From positions 1 through 10,124 of the forward strand of contig JAJSPD010000283.1 of assembly GCA_021307315.1 (NCBI GenBank): a stretch of 10,124 bases of DNA, written 5' to 3'. The translations under genes and the position numbers were made by a program. This DNA comes from Bisporella sp. PMI_857. Lineage: Eukaryota > Ascomycota > Leotiomycetes > Helotiales > Helotiaceae. Shown in pieces: positions 1 to 6,480 of this stretch. Numbering within the stretch: the first letter of the stretch is position 1; each line of letters begins with the position of its first letter. The notes under the pieces were generated by a model, which was not told the origin of the DNA, did no database searches, and saw only the letters and a program-made list of their open reading frames with translations.

Positions 1-2
1 TA

Positions 3-251
3 CAAACCTTGTTTCCTGCCAATGGAATGATACAAAAAAATACTGAACGAGTGTTTGCAATGTCGTCTACAGGAAATAAATCTAAGCCACAGTTCCTAGA
101 CGCAGATGTTAGCCCCACTTCACACGTGTGGAACCAAATCAAGGATAAACTAGAAGAGCCCGCCACACCTGCAAACATGATCCAGTTCTCATTCCTGCCC
201 CCTTCCAATCGAAGATATCCAAGACACACAATAGGTCTGGAATCTAGGTGA
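3..251 (+). CDS. Possible 3' end of an unidentified gene (partial)
   Basis: A plus-strand frame is open from the left edge for about 82 codons and ends at a TGA at 249-251. The predicted peptide is mixed in composition, with a stretch rich in Pro and Glu (LEEPATPANM) and a basic end (NRRYPRH), and I recognise no domain. If real, it would be the C-terminus of a gene running into the window and converging on the recombinase gene, with the two stop codons overlapping by a few bases. A minus-strand frame across the same bases is also open for about 80 codons, so openness alone is weak evidence. The stretch could equally be the 3' untranslated region of the recombinase gene. It has normal base composition and no sign of RIP. 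Confidence 0.2.
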   Translation, partial: QTLFPANGMIQKNTERVFAMSSTGNKSKPQFLDADVSPTSHVWNQIKDKLEEPATPANMIQFSFLPPSNRRYPRHTIGLESR

Positions 252-2695
252 TCAATCTCTCAGCGGGACCCCGTGAGACGGTTCCATGAAACCTTTCTGC
301 ATGAATCAGCAGCTCCACTCGGCTCTTTAGCCGGTCGCCGCAAATGTGACAATCAATATGCATCCCTTCTTGCAACTTGCTTACATGCTTCCTCAGAAAG
401 TGTCTACTTAAAGAACCTGAGGTTGCATACGAGGCAACTCTCTCGCGCAATGTCAAAGACCGGTTTCCAAGACAGACAAAGCATTTTGTCGGCCTCTTTT
501 CGCTCTTAATCGACCGTATCGCTTGGCTCAGGGTATCAGGTTCCTCAGTTTTGAGGACTGGCGGGCTCTCATCCTTCACCGGGCGTCCACGCTGGATACG
601 ACGGGAAGCAGGCCCTTCTTCCACGCCGCAGTACGCTGTGATCGCATTGACCGCCGCGATTCTTCGTTGATACTCGTTTTCCAGGGACGTCTCAGGCAGC
701 GTCAAGATGGCGTCGATCAAAAGAAGGTGTTCCGGCGTCACTCGATCCGATTGCGCTAATGCGTCTCGCGTATCCTCGTCGACTACTTTTCCAGCTAACT
801 GCCGCTCGCTATCGATCACAGGCTGCTCCTTCTTGAAACGTTCCACGAGGTCAACCAGAAGAAGCCTTCGCTGCCGCTGCTTCTCACTTTGAAGGCGACG
901 ACGAGCCTTCTGATATTTTGCTTCCCCTACAGGATCTTCTCGAATGCCGGACAGTTTCGTGATGCGACATTTCAATTTCACAATACATGGAAGCTCATTG
1001 ACGGACGCAGATTGCTCAGGAGTCAATTTCCGTGGCCGACGAGGATCAATCGAACGACTCATAGAACATGCAAACCTCATCAGTTCTCGCTGAGGCGCTT
1101 GGCCACGGTAGATGTTCTGCACATCAACGTTGATATTCCAATCGAGATAGTGTTTCAGAAACGTGTCGATGCTCGAATGCTGCAGAATGAAGTTCTGGAA
1201 GGAGTCGCTGACATCAGCTATGCAAACATCCGTAATTAGTTGACAGTCGATGAGTCTTGGAAAGTTAAGACTTACGGCTTTCGTTCAGCTCTTTGGCAGC
1301 CCCATCACGAAAGACGTATGGCTTCGTTACTTGCGCAAAGCCGGTAATCTGGCCGCCGATCTTCATCCGATAGCGGACTGAATCAGAAAACAGCTGCAAG
1401 TGTGGCGCTAGACAAACGCCATAGGCGGTCTGTATAGCTTGGCAAAATATAAAATCGTCGCTCAACGCATCTTTAAGCGGGAGCTGTTGCTCATTCATCC
1501 TTTTAAGAACATTCAAACTATACAGCTTTTCCGGAGAAACAATGCTAGGAGATTCGAAAGCCTGAACTTTGAAAAGCATGCCGAGCAGGAATGTGTAAGG
1601 GCTGAGCACCAGCGTCGGGTCGTAAATGATCTCTGGGATCTTAAACTCATTACTAGAAAAGACTTAGCTTACACGTGACGATGAGAGGCAGAAGGAACGA
1701 ACGCATCTTTCATGCCTAGAAATCCTTTTGTGAACTCGGCCGTCAGCTCGATAAAGAGTCGTGGGCGGGAGTTGCTGTGATCCCGGATTAAAGTCAATTT
1801 AAGGTGTCGGTAGCGAAGTTGGACCAGCGCCTTTGGGCGGTTACCAGTAATGCCCGCAAGCTGGCAAAAAAGGATCAGCTGGATCCGAAGCCAGCCAAGC
1901 TGGAAAGTCATCTCTCTTGTGGTCAGAAGCACGCGGGCATATTCAGCCAGATCCTCAACATACATGGTAGCACTCTCCCGTTTTGTGTTGTCGAGCTCTT
2001 TTTCTGTAGCAACAACCTTAAGAACCTAAGATCCGTTAGCAAGCTACACGACAAAAGGACGTGCCAGCAGCTACGGGGTATCTCACATTTTGACCTTGTA
2101 CTTGAACTAGACCATCGATCTTCATGCCAGTCTCGAGCCGATATACTATAAGGTACCACTTCCAGAATGTTTGTAGCGAGCTTGTATGCTTAATTCCAGG
2201 CCGTCTGCGTCCTCGTTTGCCTCGTCGTTGATCGCAGACCCAGCATAGGAATCCGTAGAGAAAGTTGGCCGAGACTTCCTGAAAGCACTGGACCGGATGC
2301 TTTTTAATGAAGGTGCAGTACCTAAAAGCAAAGGTCAGTGAAACTTCGTCGTAAAGTGGGTCTACATCTGGCACTTACCGATCATGATGATCCTTGACCC
2401 AGTCAAGGCGGTCTTGCGTTTTAGGGCTATAGCGCTTTTGCCGGAGTCGCCCTACGTCGAGATTGGCCGATGCGGCAAGGTAGTATTCAGGTGGGTGTCG
2501 TACTTCGTCATCGAAGAGATCATCGTTGTTAGTATCACTGTCAATCTCCTCCAGAGAGGCCTCCGAATCGGTATCGCTTGCTGTGTCCACCTCATTGTCG
2601 CTACTGTCAAATAGGCTGTCCGTGTCGGAGTCGCTCGCGCTGTCAGACTCGTTGTTGATAAGCGGGTAATCTTCATCGTATCGAGACTGGCGCAT
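244..2695 (-). CDS. DUF3435 protein, Starship captain-type tyrosine recombinase, five exons, intact
   Basis: The proposed join on the minus strand is 2695-2379, 2321-2087, 2025-1703, 1652-1276 and 1217-244, with phases closing to 741 residues. Introns are 57, 61, 50 and 58 bp; three have GTAAGT- or GTGAGA-type donors and the third uses a weaker GTTCGT, chosen because it restores the family reading KDANEFKIPEII. ATG 2695 is the first ATG in frame and has A at -3. Domain order: an acidic Ser/Asp-rich tail (about residues 14-60); a core-binding region with RRGKRGRRRPGIKHTSSLQT; the catalytic region with GNRPKAL (Arg about 247), PYVFRDG (Arg about 407) and FLKHYL (His-Tyr 440-441, the likely nucleophile region); a basic stretch near SRSIDPRRPRKLTPEQ; and two C-terminal C2H2-like fingers (C663, C666, H690, H695 and C707, C710, H723, H728). 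DUF3435 proteins are nuclear DNA recombinases that mobilise Starships. No internal stops or RIP damage are visible. Membership is confident; activity is inferred. Confidence 0.92.
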
Positions 2696-3215
2696 TATGA
2701 TACAGGGCTTCGGGGATATAAGGAGATGGCAGACTGAAATGTCGAGACAGCTGCCAACTAGTTGAAGAAGAGGAGAAGGATAATAGCGATAAAAAAGACG
2801 GGACGACCGATGCCACGAAAGCACGGCTGAAAAAGGACGAGTTAAAGTAGAGAGATGAAAAGAGATGGGAGATACGAGATTGGATGATAGGTGCAGAAAG
2901 GTTGAGATAAAGAAAGTAAAGGACGAGGGCACTCTTTAAATCCATTTTCAGCATCGAGTGGGCCCAGAGGGGGCCTCTTTTGGCTTCGTGATGACCCTTT
3001 GAATACGACGGGGAAGGTTTTGAAAAGATGGGATCCTGTAAAATGACGAAGTGAGGCTCTCGTGTAGGCGGCCAATGGGTGCGCGGTGCGTGGATAGAGA
3101 AGTGCGTAGTGTATCGGGCAAATGGTGCGCAGTTAGCCGCAAACTGGTTAGCAGACCCTTCAAAACAGCGGCCAAACCCTCCCGAAAACAGCAGCTGCTT
3201 AACCGTGACACCGTG
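2696..3215 (-). promoter_or_regulatory. Promoter and pyrimidine-rich leader of the recombinase gene
   Basis: These 520 bases hold no convincing gene. Read on the minus strand, about 2700-2930 is strongly CT-rich, typical of fungal leaders and transcription start regions. A TTTAAAG element lies near 2934-2940, about 240 bases before the ATG, and an inverted CCAAT motif (CCAAT on the plus strand) lies near 3072-3076. Distal to these are short repeated motifs: AAAACAGC at 3162-3169 and 3185-3192, and GTTAGC at 3132-3137 and 3147-3152 (plus strand). Long minus-strand open frames across this stretch look like by-products of pyrimidine richness. The motif roles are inferred. Confidence 0.5.
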
Positions 3216-3219
3216 TAAA
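3200..3219 (-). other. Candidate Starship 5' edge: tandem octamer at a composition boundary
   Basis: On the plus strand ACCGTGAC (3202-3209) is followed at once by ACCGTGTA (3210-3217). On the captain strand this reads TTTACACGGTGTCACGGTTA, so a TTAC lies at the outer side. To the left the DNA has ordinary composition; to the right it becomes AT-rich at once. Captain genes lie first at the 5' end of Starships, reading inward, and TTAC-containing target sites are reported for some Starships. A start 520 bases upstream of the captain ATG fits that layout. The matching right end would lie outside the window, so this is only a candidate. Confidence 0.3.
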
Positions 3220-3225
3220 AAAGAA

Positions 3226-3600
3226 ATAACTAAATATAAAATTAACGTATAACTTACAAGAATTTGCATAAAAGCAGCTTATAAACAAAAGAACTATTAA
3301 GTTTATTAATAAGTTTAAAAAAAGGTTTATAACTTTTTATATATTAAGAAACGTGTTAAAAACAGTAGTATTTCAGAAATCCTCCAAAAAAAAAAGTAGT
3401 GGTATCCGAGATATTTTTACACTTTTTAGTAGTATCTCAGATTGTTAGTAGCTATTTGTATGTAGCTATAATTATGTGACTAGCATCTGAAACAGTAAGA
3501 CCTCGATTCTACTCAACTCCGTAAAACTAGAGCTTAGAACAATTAACGAATATCAAAACTACACCAGCAAAAGCGTAGTTAATAATTACTACGTTTTCTG
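3226..3600. other. AT-rich gene-free stretch with decayed repeats
   Basis: I see no gene here. The sequence is dominated by A and T with homopolymer runs and few CA or TG dinucleotides, as expected of RIP-damaged repeat DNA. Its only ordered structure is the triplicated motif and the hairpin listed separately. Confidence 0.6.
3365..3441 (+). repeat. Three imperfect direct repeats of GTAGTATCTCAGA
   Basis: The copies are GTAGTATTTCAGA at 3365-3377, GTAGTGGTATCCGAGA at 3396-3411 and GTAGTATCTCAGA at 3429-3441, spaced 31-33 bases apart. Several of the differences are C/T, as RIP would produce. Regular spacing close to the 3' end of a decayed coding sequence is what transposase-binding subterminal repeats look like, but no terminal inverted repeat partner is visible. 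Confidence 0.5.
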
Positions 3601-3608
3601 CTACGTAG
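3570..3608. repeat. Hairpin plus adjoining palindrome
   Basis: AAAGCGTAGT (3570-3579) pairs with ACTACGTTTT (3588-3597), 9 of 10 bases, around an 8-base AT loop. The perfect palindrome CTACGTAG follows at 3601-3608, so the ACTACG/CGTAG core occurs four times in 40 bases. The single mismatch is a C/T transition. It lies immediately beyond the end of the decayed coding region. It may be part of a transposon end; no function can be assigned. Confidence 0.45.
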
Positions 3609-4593
3609 TAAATATTCCGACATAAATATTTGCCGTTTATTTTAAGATCCCTTCGCGATACAAATTACTCGCGGACAAAGGACGATTTAGCTTTTCAGCT
3701 TTACGCGTTTTGCAAATATCTTTCTATTTTTATTTTAATTTTTTTACTTTTTTTTTGGAAAGTTCTAAATAGAAAGTCCACCGATTTACTCGAACTTTTT
3801 TACAAGTCTTTAGTATAACTACTGATTTCTCAACTTAAAACAAATAGCTAAACATATTTTGATACGCTTGCATAAAAGACTTATATCGACAATAATCAAG
3901 CGAGCGGACAAATAACAGAGCTGTACTTTTGTTCTCGACTTTTCTTTTTTTTTGACTTGTTTTATCTCGAAGCCCAAAAGTTTTCAAAGCGGTAAACTTA
4001 CTTACAAACTTAAGCATTCGCGGATTTTCGATTTAAAGCGTCGTTAGCACAAGTAATTGCGCTATAGAAAATTTTCTAGTTATAAATTGGCGAAATGTAT
4101 CGAAGCCGTGAAAGCCGTCAGATTCTATACTGAAAATAAAAAAGTCGAAAAAAAGTGTATCAACAGAAAAGTCGGCGTATAAATAAAGACTTTCAGGAAT
4201 ATTTAGCTTAATCCGAGCGTAGCTTTTTAAAGCTTTAGTGCGAAATTCTAAACAAATAAACAAAGTTTGAATAAGTGCTGCTTCGATGCGAATATTTTAA
4301 GCTTCAAAATCTTGGTTTTAGCTTACTAATATAATTATTAAACGTAGATCAAGAATTATTCTCCAAATCTTTTAGCGTAATTTAAAAAAAAGCAATAGAA
4401 AATCAAAAAATTGAGTAGTACGATTAATAGTAGCCAATTTATGCTTATTGTAATTTGATGCACTAAAGTTTTTTATTGTGTATTTATTTCGAGATAAATT
4501 GCTTAAGTGTTGTAACCGTGCAAATTGATTAGCATGTAATAAATAATGCCGGTTTAGGAAAGCAATTGTAACTATGTTGATTTTAGCTATAAT
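3601..4593 (-). pseudogene. RIP-decayed coding relict of unknown family, cut by the LTR
   Basis: One minus-strand frame runs from the LTR edge at 4593 to 3601 with only about nine stops in 330 codons, far fewer than DNA this AT-rich would give by chance. It contains three long open segments (about 4593-4372, 4263-4033 and 4032-3838, the last two separated by one TAA). The conceptual protein has a mid-section with SIESDGFHGFDTFRQF, a basic patch at SQKKRKVENK, and a very basic C-terminal part around LSKKKVKKLK. The last resembles the Lys/Arg-rich tails of some fungal pogo/Fot1-type transposases, but I could not find a DDE core, so that is a weak guess. The frame stops making sense at the LTR, which suggests that the retroelement inserted into it and that the rest lies beyond the right window edge. 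Confidence 0.5.
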
Positions 4594-4852
4594 TGTAACG
4601 ACGCAAGGAATCACGGGCTAGAATAGAGGCATATGGGAGTGCGTACAATAGGCTGATAGTGATTGCCTTATAGGTCTACCTACGAAGGATACAAAAACAT
4701 GAGGAACAACTGTAGAGAGTGGGAGCAGGCCTTATATAGGCGACTCCGACTCTCCTCCGTATCGGCTCTGAAACCCCTCATACCCTGATCTTCAGCCTCC
4801 TGATCCCGTGCCATGGCCTCCGTGTCGCACCTTGGGCATACCGGTTGTTACA
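4594..4852 (-). repeat. 3' LTR (259 bp), TGTAAC...GTTACA ends
   Basis: In element orientation the repeat begins TGTAACAACCGG just after the polypurine tract (at 4852) and ends CGTCGTTACA at 4594, so the ends form a perfect 6 bp inverted repeat with the usual TG...CA. It contains a TATATAAG box. Base composition is ordinary and CA/TG dinucleotides are common, so it shows no obvious RIP, unlike pol. The 9-mer AATTGTAAC occurs both at 4591-4599 and at 4564-4572, so the outer edge could alternatively be 4567; I prefer 4594 because composition changes there. No second copy of the LTR lies in the window. Confidence 0.8.
4731..4738 (-). promoter_or_regulatory. TATA box inside the LTR
   Basis: TATATAAG on the minus strand lies about 115 bases inside the LTR. 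That is the expected place for the U3 promoter of the retroelement, with transcription starting some 30 bases further on. From this 3' copy it would drive transcription outward into the decayed flank. Confidence 0.55.
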
Positions 4853-4957
4853 TTACCCCCCTTCTAGAGAAAGCTTGCCCTCAAGCTTCGAAATAAAGCG
4901 ATTCAGTGCTAGTTCGGTGTAGTTTCGGTGTAAGAGTGGTTTATCGGTACCACAATA
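4853..4957 (-). other. Short open frame ending LEGG at the polypurine tract
   Basis: A 34-codon minus-strand frame, preceded by a TAG at 4960-4958, ends KLEGKLSLEGG and a TAA that abuts the LTR. Many fungal gypsy polyproteins run right up to the polypurine tract, so this may be the last piece of the pol C-terminus, separated from the chromodomain by the antisense gene. It could also be non-coding sequence that happens to be open. AAGCTT occurs twice within it (4871-4876 and 4883-4888). Confidence 0.3.
4856..4865 (-). other. Polypurine tract for plus-strand priming
   Basis: AGAAGGGGGG on the minus strand lies three bases before the first base of the LTR. In LTR retroelements this tract resists RNase H and primes second-strand synthesis, so it fixes both the orientation of the element and the inner edge of the 3' LTR. 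The sequence is unmutated. Confidence 0.8.
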
Positions 4958-5149
4958 CTAAGCGAACGCGGAAAACAATAGGAACTCACAACAATAGTAA
5001 CGCTTGTAAGTCACCACTCTCAGTCAAATCCTATTCAGAATCACCTTTGTATTGTTTCCATTCACAATGAGTTCTTTGTAAGCCCTCAAATTATAAATAT
5101 CCGCTTTCCCCTCAACTTCTTCCAAGCAACGACCACTACAACCATCACC
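4958..5149 (+). promoter_or_regulatory. Promoter of the antisense gene with TATA box
   Basis: TATAAATA lies at 5092-5099, followed by a CT-rich run (5101-5123) typical of fungal start regions. The first ATG downstream is the start of the antisense gene at 5211. A minus-strand frame across part of this region is open but has no recognisable content. The promoter lies inside the retroelement, pointing against pol. Confidence 0.55.
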
Positions 5150-5207
5150 GTAAGTAGTACTGTTCAAAGAAGCTTCGGCATAAATCCTCAATATTAATGC
5201 TTCGCAG
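5150..5207 (+). other. Probable 5'UTR intron of the antisense gene
   Basis: GTAAGT at 5150-5155 is a consensus donor. A possible branch site (CTCAAT or ATTAAT, 5188-5196) and a CAG acceptor at 5205-5207 follow, giving a 58-base intron that ends three bases before the ATG. No ATG lies between the TATA box and the donor, so splicing would not change the protein. Confidence 0.45.
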
Positions 5208-5210
5208 ATC

Positions 5211-5887
5211 ATGCCTTTACCTACTCCTCCCGGTGCGTTGACTGCGGCCTACCGTGTGTGCTGTCTCCGCTGCCTTCGGGCAAAAAAGAAGAACGAAAAG
5301 CACCAATGCTCGTTTAATCGGCCCTCATCAAAAAAGTGTGGTCATTGTACCGCACAAAATGCTCTCTGCGTACCTGTAAGTTCCGAACCCTATCCGTATC
5401 TCCCATTTGTTCACCTTTGGCATAAATCCCGTAGTACGTTTCCACCGAATTTGCTGCCCTTCAAGCAGCACATAGTATACAGATCCGTACTGCGGCAGCA
5501 GCGTTAAATGAAATCGTGTCGGTTGGTTCGACGTCCATGCCCAAAACGCAGCTCGATATAAGTTTTGCTCTGTTGAAGGAGACTCGTGCCCTTCGGTCTG
5601 AAGTAGCGAACATGTCAATAGTAAGTCGTCCGTATCTTATCCGAATTCGGTCTGACCCCATTCAAGAGCTCTATAAGCTCAAGAAAATTGTAGTTGCGGT
5701 GCAGGCCTCCGTAGCCAGCATAGCTGCCGCCCGGCGTGCCACCGGTCGTGTCACCAAGGGAAAGGGACGGAAAAACGGTCGAGTGAGTCCTCCCCGGGCC
5801 ACCAACCCGTACGAAAATGAGAACGAAGATAAAAGAGAAAGAAAAGTGAAAGATCCGGCGGAGAAAAAAGATCCTGCAACTAAGTAG
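5211..5887 (+). CDS. Antisense accessory gene of the retroelement: small basic protein with six-Cys Zn cluster
   Basis: Exons 5211-5375 and 5483-5887 join in phase 0 (GTAAGT donor, TACAG acceptor, 107 bp intron) to encode 189 residues. Residues 18-53 carry C-x2-C-x11-C-x9-C-x2-C-x6-C with RAKKK after the second Cys. This resembles the Zn(II)2Cys6 binuclear cluster of fungal regulators, whose usual first loop is shorter, so it may be a variant or a different zinc fold. A hydrophobic, Ala-rich, possibly coiled-coil part follows (about residues 80-150: ALLKETRALRSEV, then AVQASVASIAAARR), ending in a very basic and then charged tail (KGKGRKNGR; EDKRERKVKD). A second 48-base intron (5621-5668, GTAAGT donor, CTGAC branch) is possible and keeps frame, giving 173 residues. 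The gene lies between pol and the 3' LTR on the opposite strand. Composition is normal and undamaged. A nucleic-acid-binding role is inferred; I know no named family. Confidence 0.65.
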
Positions 5888-6159
5888 AAAAGTGTTAAGC
5901 CCTGTTTCGAAAAGCAAGTCGGCACTTTCGTAGTATAAACTTCGACAATACCTATTCACGAAAGTAGTTCCCTGTAACGAAATCGGTCTAGTGTTATTAG
6001 AAAGTCTATATCGCAAAGATCGTTAACTTAGGCCTTAGATCAAAAAGTATCAGATTTGCCAATTAAATTGTTTTGCTTGTGTCATGTTTGTACCGTAGTC
6101 TGTAACTATAATCTGAAGTAAAATAAAGTCGGAAAGTTATCGGAAAAAATTCGGTATTG
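5888..6159. other. Spacer between the antisense gene and the pol remnant
   Basis: These 272 bases hold no gene I can support. They contain the 3' untranslated part of the antisense gene and the end of the pol side. TA-rich, CA-poor sequence begins within a few tens of bases after the antisense stop codon, so the change from undamaged to RIP-damaged DNA lies near 5890-5950. The pol frame can be read a little past its TAG at 6162 (a Pro/Phe/Ser-rich stretch) before it loses sense. Confidence 0.5.
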
Positions 6160-6480
6160 CTACGCCCGATCATCTGCCAAGTAATTATAATCTTTCTAGC
6201 CAGACTCCCAAGCTGTAATCCACTCTGCAAGCCTACAAAAAAAGCCTGGCAGTTGAGAGTTATTTGCATAAAAGTCGCGAATCTTGTGCGGTAAACCTAT
6301 AAAGTTAAAAGCAAAATACTATTCTGGGTCTGAATCGTGGCCGACCCAGCTCATTTAATATTTCAAAACGTTCCTAATCTTGCGCACCGCTTTAATATTT
6401 TCGACTTCCCATTCCTCCTTTCCAGCAATTAGCTCGGCTTCTAGCTTAAAGTTCTCTTGGCCAAGTAACGGATTGTCTGG
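6160..6480 (-). pseudogene. Chromodomain and C-terminal end of pol (decayed)
   Basis: In the frame that carries the integrase, DPDNPLLGQEN leads into GKEEWEVENIKAVRK and then SWVGHDSDPE, the pattern of a chromodomain (E-x-E/W-V-x-x-I, then x-W-x-G). A conserved tail with LPHKIRDF and QLPG follows. Chromodomains of chromoviral integrases are thought to direct insertion to heterochromatin through histone marks. Stops replace residues at 6357-6355 and 6321-6319 (the second where Trp is expected) and 6198-6196 (probably Gln), all RIP-type. The frame ends at TAG 6162-6160. It is contiguous with the integrase frame without a shift. Confidence 0.85.

Noticed and set aside
273..1239. Several plus-strand open frames across the recombinase's last exon
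   Set aside because: They lie antisense to a clear coding exon with zinc fingers and family motifs, and have no recognisable content.
1653..1679. A 20-27 base intron using the GTAAGC at 1674-1669
   Set aside because: It is too short for a fungal intron and disrupts the family reading. A GTTCGT donor at 1702 gives a 50-base intron and restores the conserved segment.
2673..3269. Long minus-strand open frames rich in Ser, Leu and Phe upstream of the recombinase start
   Set aside because: They arise from a CT-rich leader, begin without family support and cross the composition junction. The recombinase homology begins only after the ATG at 2695.
3365..3441. CRISPR-like array
   Set aside because: There are only three short, imperfect copies in fungal AT-rich DNA with no cas-like gene. 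A transposon-end repeat is more likely.
3630..3818. Plus-strand 62-codon frame, Phe/Leu-rich
   Set aside because: It is antisense to the lysine-rich end of the coding relict, and its composition reflects poly-T runs.
3601..4593. Assigning the relict to pogo/Fot1 transposases
   Set aside because: Only the basic tail resembles that family. No DDE core or DNA-binding motif could be read, so the name was not used as the call.
5024..5212. Minus-strand 62-codon frame upstream of the antisense gene
   Set aside because: It covers the TATA box, leader and 5'UTR intron of the plus-strand gene and shows no domain. The plus-strand reading explains the region better.
5615..6016. Minus-strand frames opposite the antisense gene
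   Set aside because: They are mirror images of the basic plus-strand protein (Phe/Ser/Leu-rich) and not in line with the pol frame.
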